A stretch of DNA of 64,000 nt from Mesorhizobium opportunistum WSM2075. GTDB taxonomy: Bacteria > Pseudomonadota > Alphaproteobacteria > Rhizobiales > Rhizobiaceae. Below the pieces are notes generated by a model, which saw only the letters and a list, made by a program, of their open reading frames with translations, was not told where the DNA came from and did no database searches. Where the stretch lies: NCBI RefSeq assembly GCF_000176035.2, contig NC_015675.1, forward strand, positions 4,902,001 to 4,966,000, read 5' to 3'. Made by a program: the position numbers and the translations under genes. Below, one piece after another: positions 16,839-25,682 of the stretch (within the stretch, counting starts at the first letter, position 1; each line of letters opens with the position of its first letter).

Positions 16839-17666
16839 CTATTGCGACCACAGTTCGCGGCGCAATTCCTGCCAGCTTTCCCGGTCCGGCGCGACCAGCA
16901 GACCGCCGCCGACATGCGACGGCAGATAGGGTGTGCCGTCAAACCGCGCGGCATGGCCGCCGGCCTCGGCATGGATCAGCACGCCGGCCAGATGATCCCA
17001 GGGCATCAGCTTGTTGTAGACGACGAAATGGCCGTGGCCGCTGGCCAGCAAGCGATATTCGTGGGCGGCACAGCGGTAATTGAACTGCGACAGCGTTTTG
17101 GTCTGGTTGCAGGCCAGCCGCGTGCGGTCGGGCTCGGCCATGTATTGCCAGGAGACCGCGCCGGTCATCTCAGAGATCGATACGCTCGCGGCAACCCGCA
17201 CTGTCTCCAGCGTGCCATGCGCATGACGGATATGGCTGCCGGCCCCCCTGGCGCCGATCAGCCAGTCCTTGCCGACCGGATCGTGGATGATGCCGGCGAC
17301 CGTCTCGCCCTTGACCACCACGCCAAGCATGACGCCGAACAGCGGCACGCCGGAAGCGAAGTTGAAGGTGCCGTCGACCGGGTCGATGACGAAAGCAAGA
17401 TCGGCGTTGCCCAGACCGTCGAGCAGTGCCGGATTGTCGGAACAGGCCTCCTCGCCGACGACCATGGCGCCGGGATAGCGTTGGCGAAGCCTGGCGGTGA
17501 TCAGCCGTTCGGCATTGACGTCCGCTTCCGTCACCAGGTCGGCGGCGGAAGTCTTCTGCCTGACGTCGCCATCGCCCAGCCGGCGAAAGCGGGGCATGAT
17601 TTCGGTGTCGGCTGCTTCAGCCAGCAGGCTGGCCAGCCAGTCGATCGCGGTATCGTCAAATGTCAT
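16839..17666 (-). CDS. Inositol monophosphatase family protein
   Basis: A 275-residue lithium-sensitive-type sugar phosphatase. Metal-binding motifs are present in order: [11 protein letters not shown] (first glutamate), [15 protein letters not shown] (DPVDGT) near residue 90, and [17 protein letters not shown] (WDxxAG) near residue 225. These define the IMPase/CysQ/SuhB superfamily; the substrate cannot be fixed. ATG at 17666 overlaps the end of ttcA by 11 bases, so it is coupled to ttcA. Confidence 0.88.
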   Translation of the reverse strand: MTFDDTAIDWLASLLAEAADTEIMPRFRRLGDGDVRQKTSAADLVTEADVNAERLITARLRQRYPGAMVVGEEACSDNPALLDGLGNADLAFVIDPVDGTFNFASGVPLFGVMLGVVVKGETVAGIIHDPVGKDWLIGARGAGSHIRHAHGTLETVRVAASVSISEMTGAVSWQYMAEPDRTRLACNQTKTLSQFNYRCAAHEYRLLASGHGHFVVYNKLMPWDHLAGVLIHAEAGGHAARFDGTPYLPSHVGGGLLVAPDRESWQELRRELWSQ

Positions 17667-18531
17667 CGGCTTGCCTGTGGGTTTCGTTGAGGGCTGCAAA
17701 ATCAAACAGTTTCCGGTCGAGCAGATGCGACGGCCTGGAGTTGGAGAGCGCACGCAGCATGGTGTCCTTGCGGCCAGGCATGCGCTTTTCGATGTCGTCC
17801 AGCATCGCCTTCATGGCATTGCGCTGGAGGCCCTCCTGGCTGCCGCAGAGGTCGCAGGGAATGATCGGGAACCGCATGGCGGCAGCGAATTTTTCGAGGT
17901 CGATCTCGGCGCAGTAGCTCAACGGCCGCAAAACCATGACGTCGCCGTCGTCGTTGAGCAGCTTTGGCGGCATGGCGGCGAGCCTGCCGCCATGGAACAG
18001 ATTCATGAAGAAGGTCTCGAGGATATCCTCGCGGTGGTGGCCAAGCACCAGGGCCGAACACCCCTCCTCGCGCGCGATCCGGTAGAGATGGCCGCGGCGC
18101 AGCCGCGAGCACAGCGAGCAATAGGTGCTGCCCTGCGGCAGCTTGTCGGTGACGACCGAATAGGTGTCCTGGTATTCGATCCGATGCGCGATGCCGTTGG
18201 CGTTGAGATAATCCGGCAGGATGTGCTTGGGAAAATTCGGCTGGCCCTGGTCGAGATTGCAAGCCAGCAAGTCGACCTGCAGCAGCCCGCGCCATTTGAG
18301 ATCCAGCAGCACGGCAAGCAGGCCGTAGGAATCCTTGCCGCCCGACAGCGCGACCAGCCAGCGCTCGCCGGGCCTGACCATGGAGAAATCCTCGATCGCC
18401 TGGCGGGTCAGCCGCAGCAGCCGCTTGCGCAGCTTGTTGAACTCGACCGAGGACGGCACATCGGCGAACAGCGGATGGAAACCACCTTCGGCGATCGGTT
18501 CAAGCGTTTCGATGTCTGGCTGCATGTTCAT
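17656..18531 (-). CDS. ttcA: tRNA 2-thiocytidine(32) synthetase
   Basis: A 291-residue ATP pyrophosphatase-family enzyme that thiolates cytidine 32 of some tRNAs with a [4Fe-4S] cluster. The PP-loop is [16 protein letters not shown] near residue 63. The cluster and sulfur cysteines are in [16 protein letters not shown] and in [18 protein letters not shown], both TtcA signatures. ATG at 18531 starts [13 protein letters not shown]. The following IMPase gene overlaps by 11 bases. It depends on Fe-S supply, which connects it to the suf operon at 32.9-40.2 kb. Confidence 0.93.
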   Translation of the reverse strand: MNMQPDIETLEPIAEGGFHPLFADVPSSVEFNKLRKRLLRLTRQAIEDFSMVRPGERWLVALSGGKDSYGLLAVLLDLKWRGLLQVDLLACNLDQGQPNFPKHILPDYLNANGIAHRIEYQDTYSVVTDKLPQGSTYCSLCSRLRRGHLYRIAREEGCSALVLGHHREDILETFFMNLFHGGRLAAMPPKLLNDDGDVMVLRPLSYCAEIDLEKFAAAMRFPIIPCDLCGSQEGLQRNAMKAMLDDIEKRMPGRKDTMLRALSNSRPSHLLDRKLFDFAALNETHRQADDI

Positions 18532-18610
18532 GGCGCGACGGCCCCGTATGTGACTACCGACCGGATTAGCGCATCGGCCGGAAAACCGAAACGGCAAAGC
18601 GGATGCACGA

Positions 18611-18642
18611 AACAAAAAGGCCGCCTCGAGGGCGGCCTTTCC
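18611..18642 (-). terminator. Rho-independent terminator of rpsD
   Basis: On the minus strand AAAGGCCGCC-CTCGA-GGCGGCCTTTTTG forms a ten-pair hairpin ending in a T run, about 23 bases past the rpsD stop. The reverse strand also has a short T run. Confidence 0.88.
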
Positions 18643-18664
18643 GATATCGCAGAAAAGCGTTCGC

Positions 18665-19282
18665 TTAGCGCGAATAGAATTCGACGACCAGGTTCGGCTC
18701 CATCTGCACGGCGAACGGAACGTCCGCCAGGCCGGGGATGCGCGAGAAGGTCGCGACCATCTTGTTGTGATCGGCTTCGATGTAGTCCGGAACGTCGCGC
18801 TCGGCGAGACCGACCGATTCCAGGACGATCACGAGCTGCTTCGACTTTTCACGCACTTCGACGACGTCGCCCGGCTTGCAGCGGTACGAACCGATGTTGA
18901 CGCGCTTGCCGTTGACGTTGACGTGGCCGTGGTTGACGAACTGACGGGCGGCGAAAATGGTCGGCACGAACTTGGCACGGTAGACGACCGCGTCGAGACG
19001 CGACTCGAGCAGGCCGATCAGGTTCTCCGAGGTGTCGCCCTTGCGGCGGTCGGCCTCTTCATAGACCTTGCGGAACTGCTTTTCCGAAACGTCGCCATAG
19101 TGACCCTTCAGCTTCTGCTTGGCGCGCAGCTGCAGGCCGAAGTCGGAAAGCTTGCCCTTGCGGCGCTGGCCGTGCTGGCCGGGGCCGTATTCACGCTTGT
19201 TGACCGGGGACTTCGGGCGGCCCCAGATATTTTCGCCGAGACGGCGGTCGATCTTGTATTTCGCGGATTCGCGCTTGCTCAT
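18665..19282 (-). CDS. rpsD: 30S ribosomal protein S4
   Basis: A 205-residue primary 16S rRNA-binding protein. The N-terminal part ([40 protein letters not shown]) and the S4 RNA-binding domain ([34 protein letters not shown]) are clear, and the C-terminus LVVEFYSR is standard. AAGGGA lies seven bases before the ATG. It is a single-gene unit with its own terminator, as is usual in rhizobia. No S4-binding leader could be identified by eye. Confidence 0.97.
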   Translation of the reverse strand: MSKRESAKYKIDRRLGENIWGRPKSPVNKREYGPGQHGQRRKGKLSDFGLQLRAKQKLKGHYGDVSEKQFRKVYEEADRRKGDTSENLIGLLESRLDAVVYRAKFVPTIFAARQFVNHGHVNVNGKRVNIGSYRCKPGDVVEVREKSKQLVIVLESVGLAERDVPDYIEADHNKMVATFSRIPGLADVPFAVQMEPNLVVEFYSR

Positions 19283-19652
19283 CGCATTCCCTTTTCAAAA
19301 ACAACACACCCGGCACCTCATGGTCCGGGTGAAGGAAACGCGCCCTCCTCTGGCCTCCGTTTTCGAGGCCTGACAGGGTTTTCCCACGCAACGCGGCGGA
19401 AAGCCCACGGGACACGTCAGTTCAAACAAGACCAGAAACAACCAGGGTCGCCGACCTTGCGCATACAAAACAAACACCGGACATCGCTGCCCGGCGTTGG
19501 CGGCTGGTTAAACCGAGATTTAACCGATGTCAAGCTTGTGAGTGGCGCGGCGTAACACAACCTTATACCGTCCGGGACGTAGATGCGATGCCGGTTGTGG
19601 CGGGAGGTTTGCGCCAACGGCACCAGGAAGCGACTGGAGCTAGAGGAGTCCA
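19283..19652. other. 370-base gap between rpsD and the small secreted-protein gene
   Basis: No coding frame here looks real on either strand. A short palindrome, CCCGG...CCGGG, lies at about 19307-19329 in the rpsD leader. The region must hold the divergent promoters of rpsD and the gene at 19653, but no convincing -35/-10 pair could be picked by eye. Confidence 0.5.
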
Positions 19653-19856
19653 ATGAGCATGAAGAAGTTCTTCCTTACCTTGGCCGGTGCCGCGGTATTG
19701 GCCGGGTCGATGGCGGTTGCGCCGGAGCCGGCGATGGCCCGTCATTGGCACGGGCACAAGCAGGTCTGCCGCGTTATCGTCAAGAAAAGGGTGGTATGGC
19801 GGCACGGCCATCGCCGGGTGATCGTACAGAGGGTGAGGCGCTGCCACCGCTGGTAA
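19653..19856 (+). CDS. Small secreted cationic peptide, His/Arg/Trp-rich
   Basis: A 67-residue precursor. Residues 1-29 are a signal peptide (KKFFLTLAGAAVLAGSMAVA, ending AMA). The predicted mature part of 38 residues has about ten arginines, three lysines, six histidines, three tryptophans and only two cysteines, near its two ends. It contains a rough duplication, VIVKKRVVWRHGH against RVIVQRVRRCH. GAGGAG lies six bases before the ATG, and a strong terminator follows the stop, so this is a true gene. The family is not recognised with confidence. Confidence 0.75.
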   Translation: MSMKKFFLTLAGAAVLAGSMAVAPEPAMARHWHGHKQVCRVIVKKRVVWRHGHRRVIVQRVRRCHRW

Positions 19857-19876
19857 GCTGCCCAATGCAACAATCC

Positions 19877-19904
19877 AAGGCCAGCGAACCGTCGCTGGCC
19901 TTTT
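19877..19904 (+). terminator. Rho-independent terminator of the small secreted-protein gene
   Basis: AAGGCCAGCGA-ACCG-TCGCTGGCCTTTT, a perfect hairpin 20 bases past the stop codon. Confidence 0.9.
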
Positions 19905-19933
19905 CATTCAATAGTCAGGCTGGCTCGAAGCGC

Positions 19934-20122
19934 TCAATCCTTGGATTTTTTCTCCGGCAGTCCCTTGCGCTTCGTCTCGGCGAATTCCTCAAGCTGCTTT
20001 TCGCTCATCGATTTATACATGCCCTTGGAAGCGCCCTGGAGTTCGCTCTTTTTCGTCTCTCCGCGCTTGGCCGACAGGGCAGCGCCGGCGGCTTTCTGCT
20101 GGGCTTTCGAGGTGGCTGGCAT
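19934..20122 (-). CDS. DUF3008 family protein
   Basis: A 62-residue very basic protein: MPATSKAQQKAAGAALSAKR, then KSELQGASKGMYKSMSEKQL and EEFAETKRKGLPEKKSKD. This is the standard pattern of DUF3008 proteins, small general-stress-type proteins whose function is unproven. Opposite neighbours are the secreted peptide (convergent) and the RNB ribonuclease (divergent). Confidence 0.85.
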   Translation of the reverse strand: MPATSKAQQKAAGAALSAKRGETKKSELQGASKGMYKSMSEKQLEEFAETKRKGLPEKKSKD

Positions 20123-20236
20123 GGCCGTTTCTCCTTTGCTGTCAGGAGAAACGCCCGCGCCTCGGCGGCGGTTCCGTCGCCAGCGGCGCCCAGTTCCCGC
20201 CTTCCCGTGTCCGGAGCGCCAGTGTAGGACTGCGGC

Positions 20237-21616
20237 ATGAAATCACTGACCGATCCCTCACAAGCACTCTCCACGGGCTTAACGAAAATCCGCACCGAAT
20301 TCCACGTGCCGGATGGATTTCCGGCAGTCGTAATGGCCGCCGCTGAGGTGGCGGCCAAACGCGTGCCCAGCCAGCACACCGATCGAACAGCGATGCCCTT
20401 CGTCACGCTCGATCCGGCAAGCTCCACCGATCTTGATCAGGCGTTTTCAATCGAGGCGAGCGGCGGCGATCTGCTGCTGCATTATGCCATTGCCGACGTA
20501 GCCTGGTTCGTCGAGGACGGCGACGCGATCGATCTCGACGCCTGGACGCGGGGCGAGACGCTTTACCTCCCGGACGGCAAGGCCGGGCTCTACCCGCCGG
20601 CACTCGCCGAAGGCGCAGCGAGCCTGCTGCCGGATGGACCGCGACCGGCGGTCGTCTTCACCGTCCGGGTCGCCGAGGATGGTCTGGTGAAATTGGACGG
20701 CGCGGAGCGGGCAATCATTCAAAGCCGCGCCAAGCTCGCCTATGACAGCGTGCAGGCCTCCGATCTTCCGGCCGGCTTCGCCGAAATGGCACGGCGCATG
20801 GCGATGAACGAGAAGCGGCGTGGCGCGTCCCGCGTCGACCCGCCCGAGCAGGAGGTGGAAAGGCTCGCCGACGGCACGTTCCGGCTTTCGTTCAGGCCGC
20901 TGCTGCAATCCGAGCAAGACAACGCCGCGCTTTCCCTGGCCGCCAACATGGCGATTGCCGACGCCATGCTTGCGCACCATACCGGCTTGTTCCGTGTGAT
21001 GTCGGAGCCGGATGCTTCCAAGGTGCAAAGACTGCGCAACGCGGCACTGGCTCTGGGGCTGTCCTGGCCGGCCTCTACCAGCTTGCACGACTACCAGCGA
21101 ACCCTTGACCCGGCCGATCCGCAACAGGCGGCGCTGATGCTGGAAATCCGCCATGCGAGCCCCGGCGCGTCTTACCAACCCTATCAGGAAGGTGTCGTCC
21201 CCTGGCATGAGGCGATGGCGGCGACCTATGCCCATGCAACCGCGCCGCTCAGGCGACTGGCAGATCGCTACGTCGTGCGCTGCGTGCTGGCAATCGCCAA
21301 CGGCCAGCCCGCACCGCAGGCCGTCACCGATGCGTTCACCAGATTGCCGAAAGTGATGGGACGGGCGGGTGCCCGCGCTTCGCAGATCAACCATGCGGCC
21401 ATCGACCTTGCCGAGGCGGTGATGCTCAGGGGACGCGAGGGAGAGACGTTCAAGGCCGTCGTGACCGACGTCAACCATGGGGTGCGCGTCCAGCTTGCCG
21501 ACATGCCTATCGTTGCCAACCTGAACGCGACCGGGGTCAGACAGGGTGACGGCCTAACGCTAAGGCTAGTCCTGGCCGATCCGGATCAACGCCGAATCGT
21601 GTTCGAACCTGCCTGA
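20237..21616 (+). CDS. RNB domain-containing ribonuclease, short form
   Basis: A 459-residue RNase II/R superfamily protein. The RNB active-site motif is [13 protein letters not shown] near residue 60, and the usual downstream blocks are present ([52 protein letters not shown]). The N-terminal cold-shock domains are missing, and a standard C-terminal S1 domain is shortened to a small beta segment. The last of the four aspartates of classical RNase II (DxDD) is a glutamine here. The start at 20237 follows [15 protein letters not shown]. Its 3' end overlaps murI by 31 bases on the opposite strand. Confidence 0.85.
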   Translation: MKSLTDPSQALSTGLTKIRTEFHVPDGFPAVVMAAAEVAAKRVPSQHTDRTAMPFVTLDPASSTDLDQAFSIEASGGDLLLHYAIADVAWFVEDGDAIDLDAWTRGETLYLPDGKAGLYPPALAEGAASLLPDGPRPAVVFTVRVAEDGLVKLDGAERAIIQSRAKLAYDSVQASDLPAGFAEMARRMAMNEKRRGASRVDPPEQEVERLADGTFRLSFRPLLQSEQDNAALSLAANMAIADAMLAHHTGLFRVMSEPDASKVQRLRNAALALGLSWPASTSLHDYQRTLDPADPQQAALMLEIRHASPGASYQPYQEGVVPWHEAMAATYAHATAPLRRLADRYVVRCVLAIANGQPAPQAVTDAFTRLPKVMGRAGARASQINHAAIDLAEAVMLRGREGETFKAVVTDVNHGVRVQLADMPIVANLNATGVRQGDGLTLRLVLADPDQRRIVFEPA

Positions 21617-22413
21617 ACAGCGGACGCTTCCGCCACCAGTCCAAAGCCCTGCATCAGCCGGCTGACGGCGAAATCCGCCTTGCCAGACGTGAAGACGGCG
21701 ATATCAGGCTCGCCTTGCGGCAGCGCCCCATCGACAGGCGGCAGAAGGGAAAGCGCCCGCCGCGCGATCGCTTCGGCCGGATCGATCCAGTCGACTGGCC
21801 AGGGCGCGGTCTTGCGCATGCGATTGACCAGGAATGGATAATGGGTGCAAGCCAGCACGACGATGTCGGTCCTGCGCCCGTCATGCTCCATGAAACAGGG
21901 GGTGATCTCGGCGCGCACGGCCTCCTCGTCGACGAAGCCCTCGCGCATATAGGCTTCGGCAAGCCCCGCCAGCCTGTCGCTGCCGACCAGGCGGACATGG
22001 CATTTCTGCGCCCACTTGCTGATCAGGTCGCGCGTGTATTGCCGCTTGACCGTGCCCGGCGTCGCCAGCACCGAGACCAGGCCCGAGCGCGTGCGCTCGG
22101 CCGCCGGCTTGACCGCCGGAACAGTGCCGACAAAGGGATGGCCGGGAAATCTGTCGCGCAGCGCATCGATGACCAGCGTCGAGGCAGTGTTGCAGGCGAT
22201 GACCGAAATGACCGGCGAAAACCGGTCGAGCAGCCTGGCGAACAGTTCCAGTATATGGGTGCGCAGCGCCGGTTCTTCCCACGCGCCGAAAGGAAAGGCC
22301 GCATCGTCGGCGACATAGACGAAGCGCCGGTCCGGCATCAGCACGCGCGCCTCGCGCAACACGGTCAGGCCGCCAACGCCGGAATCGAACATCAGGATCG
22401 GCTGGTCAGTCAT
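21586..22413 (-). CDS. murI: Glutamate racemase
   Basis: A 275-residue enzyme making D-glutamate for peptidoglycan. The two catalytic cysteines are in [12 protein letters not shown] near residue 75 and [15 protein letters not shown] near residue 190, and the opening [14 protein letters not shown] is diagnostic. ATG at 22413 lies inside the last codons of the upstream methyltransferase gene (8-base overlap), so translation is coupled. Its 3' end overlaps the convergent RNB gene. Confidence 0.93.
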   Translation of the reverse strand: MTDQPILMFDSGVGGLTVLREARVLMPDRRFVYVADDAAFPFGAWEEPALRTHILELFARLLDRFSPVISVIACNTASTLVIDALRDRFPGHPFVGTVPAVKPAAERTRSGLVSVLATPGTVKRQYTRDLISKWAQKCHVRLVGSDRLAGLAEAYMREGFVDEEAVRAEITPCFMEHDGRRTDIVVLACTHYPFLVNRMRKTAPWPVDWIDPAEAIARRALSLLPPVDGALPQGEPDIAVFTSGKADFAVSRLMQGFGLVAEASAVQAGSNTIRR

Positions 22414-23326
22414 TGTCGGTTCCCTTGCCGCCGAGCGGCGGCGTGTCCGTGTCATCGCCGTTGGCGTCCGGCGCATGGCCAGCCGTATCCGCCTTGCGGG
22501 CACGCGCGGCCGCCGCGGGCAACCGCCGTGGATCGTCGCCCGGCGAACCATCGCCGCGCGGCATTGCCGGTGAGAACCTGTCGAGCGACGAGATAATGCC
22601 GCGCAGCACTTTCAGCTCCGGCTCGGCAAAGCCGGCGCGCGTCAGCACGGCGCGCAGATTGTCGACCATCTTCGGCTTCTTCGGCGCCGGCCGGAAATAG
22701 CCGCGCGCCTCGAGCGCGCCTTCGAGATAGGCGAACAGGCCGTGCAGCTCTTCCTTGCTGGCCGGCTTCATGTCCGGACCGGAGAAATTCGTCCTGGTCT
22801 CGTCCTCAAGGCCGGACTTCATCCACTCGTAAGACATCAGAAGCGCTGCCTGGGCGATGTTGAGCGAGGAGAAGTCGGGATCGACCGGGAAGGTGACGAT
22901 CTCGTCGGCGAGGCCGACCTCGTCATTGTAGAGACCGAAGCGCTCGCGGCCGAACAGGATGCCGGTGCGCTGACCCATTCCGTGACGCGCCCGCAGCACC
23001 CTGCCCGCTTCGACCGGGCCGCGCACGGTCTTGAAGCCGTCGCGTTGCCTCGCAGTGGTGGCGAAAACGAAATTGAGGTCGGCAAGTGCCGAGGCGAGGT
23101 CGTCGAACACCTTGACCGCATCGATGACATGATCTGCACGGCTGGCGGCCGCGCGTGCCTTTTCGCTCGGCCAGCCGTCGCGCGGGTTGACCAGGCGCAG
23201 CTCGGAGAGGCCGAAATTGGCCATGGCGCGAGCGACCATGCCGATGTTCTCGCCAAGCTGCGGCTCGACGAGGATGATGGCCGGACCGGCTGCTGAAGCG
23301 TTATCGGGATCTTTGGTGATGGGCAT
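22406..23326 (-). CDS. SPOUT-class tRNA/rRNA methyltransferase, TrmJ-like
   Basis: A 306-residue protein. Residues 10-165 are a SpoU/SPOUT domain with the knot motifs [53 protein letters not shown] and [16 protein letters not shown]. The closest named relative is TrmJ, which 2'-O-methylates position 32 of tRNA. The C-terminal 110 residues hold a helical part and a disordered proline/aspartate tail (ending GGKGTDND). ATG at 23326 is preferred; a TTG three codons upstream is possible. It is coupled to murI. Confidence 0.85.
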   Translation of the reverse strand: MPITKDPDNASAAGPAIILVEPQLGENIGMVARAMANFGLSELRLVNPRDGWPSEKARAAASRADHVIDAVKVFDDLASALADLNFVFATTARQRDGFKTVRGPVEAGRVLRARHGMGQRTGILFGRERFGLYNDEVGLADEIVTFPVDPDFSSLNIAQAALLMSYEWMKSGLEDETRTNFSGPDMKPASKEELHGLFAYLEGALEARGYFRPAPKKPKMVDNLRAVLTRAGFAEPELKVLRGIISSLDRFSPAMPRGDGSPGDDPRRLPAAAARARKADTAGHAPDANGDDTDTPPLGGKGTDND

Positions 23327-23541
23327 GATTGTCAATGAACTGCTGTTTGCGGCATTTCAGCGTCCCCTGCCATATTCGGCGGCGAAAATGAAGCATTCGC
23401 AAATGATCGCGGCGGCAGCCCCGCATTCGTGACCGATCGCCGTTTGCGCGGCCAAAAGCGCTTTGATATACGGGCGGCATCCCCCGGCCGAATGCCACAC
23501 GGGCAAGGCCGTCCCATTCCCAGCAACGAGGCATTCTTTCC

Positions 23542-24753
23542 ATGGCGAAGATCAAGGTGGCGAACCCGGTCGTCGAACTCGACGGCGACGAGATGACCCG
23601 CATCATCTGGCAGTTCATCAAGGACAAGCTGATCCACCCTTATCTCGACCTCAAGCTTGAATATTACGACCTCGGTGTCGAGCATCGCGACGCCACCAAC
23701 GACCAGGTGACGATCGATTCGGCCAACGCCATCAAGAAATACGGTGTCGGCGTGAAATGCGCGACGATCACCCCCGACGAGCAGCGCGTCGAGGAATTCA
23801 AGCTGAAGAAGATGTGGAAGTCGCCGAACGGCACCATCCGCAACATCCTCGGCGGCACGATCTTCCGCGAGCCGATCATCATGAAGAACGTACCGCGCCT
23901 GGTACCCGGCTGGACCAAGCCGATCATCGTCGGCCGTCACGCCTTCGGCGACCAGTACCGCGCCACCGATTTCCGCTTCCCCGGCAAGGGCAAGCTGACC
24001 ATCAAGTTCGTCGGCGAGGACGGCCAGGTGATCGAGCACGATGTCTACGATGCGCCCGGCGCCGGCGTCGCCATGGCCATGTACAATCTCGACGAATCCA
24101 TCCGCGAGTTCGCCCGCGCCTCGCTGAACTACGGCCTGCTGCGCAACTATCCGGTCTACCTGTCGACCAAGAACACCATCCTCAAGGCCTATGACGGCCG
24201 CTTCAAGGACATCTTCCAGGAAGTCTACGAGGCCGAATTCGAGGCCGAGTTCAAGTCGAAGAAGCTGTGGTACGAACACCGCCTGATCGACGACATGGTG
24301 GCCTCCGCCCTGAAATGGTCGGGCGGCTATGTCTGGGCCTGCAAGAACTACGATGGCGACGTCCAGTCCGACACGGTGGCGCAAGGCTTCGGGTCGCTCG
24401 GCCTGATGACCTCGGTGCTGATGACGCCGGACGGCAAGACGGTGGAAGCCGAAGCCGCGCACGGCACCGTCACCCGCCACTATCGCCAGCACCAGAAGGG
24501 CGAGGAAACCTCGACCAACTCGATCGCCTCGATCTTCGCCTGGACGCGTGGCCTGGCCCACCGTGCCAAGCTCGACGACAATGCCGAATTGAAGCGGTTT
24601 GCCGACACGCTGGAGAAGGTCTGCATCCAGACCGTCGAGTCCGGTTTCATGACCAAGGACCTGTCGCTCTTGATCGGCCCCGACCAGCCATGGCTCTCGA
24701 CCACCGGCTTCCTCGACAAGATCGACGAGAATTTGCAGAAGGCAATGGCGTAA
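23542..24753 (+). CDS. icd: NADP-dependent isocitrate dehydrogenase
   Basis: A 403-residue TCA-cycle enzyme of the eukaryote-like monomer class common in rhizobia. It opens [20 protein letters not shown] and contains [20 protein letters not shown] for substrate binding, [20 protein letters not shown] with metal aspartates, and [20 protein letters not shown] for the cofactor. The length is normal. It has its own terminator at 24771 and is transcribed alone, divergent from the methyltransferase gene. Confidence 0.96.
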   Translation: MAKIKVANPVVELDGDEMTRIIWQFIKDKLIHPYLDLKLEYYDLGVEHRDATNDQVTIDSANAIKKYGVGVKCATITPDEQRVEEFKLKKMWKSPNGTIRNILGGTIFREPIIMKNVPRLVPGWTKPIIVGRHAFGDQYRATDFRFPGKGKLTIKFVGEDGQVIEHDVYDAPGAGVAMAMYNLDESIREFARASLNYGLLRNYPVYLSTKNTILKAYDGRFKDIFQEVYEAEFEAEFKSKKLWYEHRLIDDMVASALKWSGGYVWACKNYDGDVQSDTVAQGFGSLGLMTSVLMTPDGKTVEAEAAHGTVTRHYRQHQKGEETSTNSIASIFAWTRGLAHRAKLDDNAELKRFADTLEKVCIQTVESGFMTKDLSLLIGPDQPWLSTTGFLDKIDENLQKAMA

Positions 24754-24770
24754 ATACCGGCAGTCTGGAT

Positions 24771-24801
24771 GCGAAGGCTCCGAAAGGGGCTTTCGCTTTT
24801 T
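24771..24801 (+). terminator. Rho-independent terminator of icd
   Basis: GCGAAGGCTCC-GAAA-GGGGCTTTCGC followed by TTTTT; an eleven-pair stem with two G-T pairs, 17 bases past the icd stop. Confidence 0.8.
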
Positions 24802-24821
24802 AGACCACCGAGAGCGAAAGC

Positions 24822-25448
24822 ATGATCAAGCCAATCCTGTACGGCGCGGATTACAGCGTCTATGTGCGCATCGCCCGGATGGCGCTGCAGGAGAAAGGCG
24901 TCGACCACGAACTCGTGCCGGTCGATATCTTCGCCGCCGAGGGCATCCCAGCCTGGTATCTCGAGCACCATCCTTTCGGCCGCATCCCGGCTTTCGAGCA
25001 TGACGGGTTTCGCGTTTTCGAGACCAATGCGATTGCCCGCTATATCGACGAGGCCTTCGACGGACCGGCGCTGCAGCCTGCCGACGCGCGCAGCCGCGCC
25101 AGGATGGGCCAGATCATCGGCATGCTCGACGCCTATGCCTACCGGTCAATGGTCTGGGATGTCGCCGTCGAGCGACTGAAAAAGGAAGCGGCGGATGAGG
25201 CGTTGATCGCCGGCGGCCTGCGGCAAGCGGAGACGGTGCTCAACGTGCTGACCTCGCTGACGACTGAGGGACCATGGTTGCTCGGCGAGCGGCTGACACT
25301 GGCCGACTTGCACGCGGCGCCGATCATTGCCTATTTCGTCAAGGTCAGCGAGGGGCAAAAGCTGCTGGCGCGGTTCGCGGATATCCGGGACTGGTATGCG
25401 CGCATTGCGGCGTGGCCGAGCTTCGTTCGGACTGAAAAAGTCGGCTGA
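24822..25448 (+). CDS. Glutathione S-transferase family protein
   Basis: A 208-residue GST. The thioredoxin-like domain opens IKPILYGADYSVYVRIARMA and has FGRIPAFEHDGFRVFETNAI with the usual cis-proline and glutathione-binding E-T. The C-terminal helical domain carries WLLGERLTLADLHAAPIIAY. It is distinct from the GST at 6868 (different class features). The icd terminator lies just upstream, so a separate promoter is expected within a few dozen bases of the start. The substrate is unknown. Confidence 0.87.
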   Translation: MIKPILYGADYSVYVRIARMALQEKGVDHELVPVDIFAAEGIPAWYLEHHPFGRIPAFEHDGFRVFETNAIARYIDEAFDGPALQPADARSRARMGQIIGMLDAYAYRSMVWDVAVERLKKEAADEALIAGGLRQAETVLNVLTSLTTEGPWLLGERLTLADLHAAPIIAYFVKVSEGQKLLARFADIRDWYARIAAWPSFVRTEKVG

Positions 25449-25467
25449 CAAGTGTTGAGACGTCTGC

Positions 25468-25650
25468 GGGACAATGCCCCCCTCTGTCCTGCCGGACATC
25501 TCCCCCACTTGGGGAGAGATTGGCAGCGTCCGCTGGCGCGCCTATTCCGGCGCGGTGTTTCCACGTGGGAGATTGGCGAAAGCCGATGCGACGTCCGATC
25601 TCCCCACTCGTGGGGGAGATGTCCGGCAGGACAGAGGGGGGCGCTGTCCC
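25468..25650. repeat. Large inverted repeat between convergent GST and alaS genes
   Basis: The left arm (about 25468-25523) contains CCCCCCTCTGTCCTGCCGGA followed by CATCTCCCCCACTTGGGGAG. The right arm (about 25597-25650) is its reverse complement, with only a few changes. The middle part repeats GAGATTGGC. It resembles the high-copy intergenic palindromes of Mesorhizobium genomes and differs from the element at 351-517. Confidence 0.75.
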
Positions 25651-25682
25651 TCCAACCATTGCAATAAATTCAGCCCACTTGC

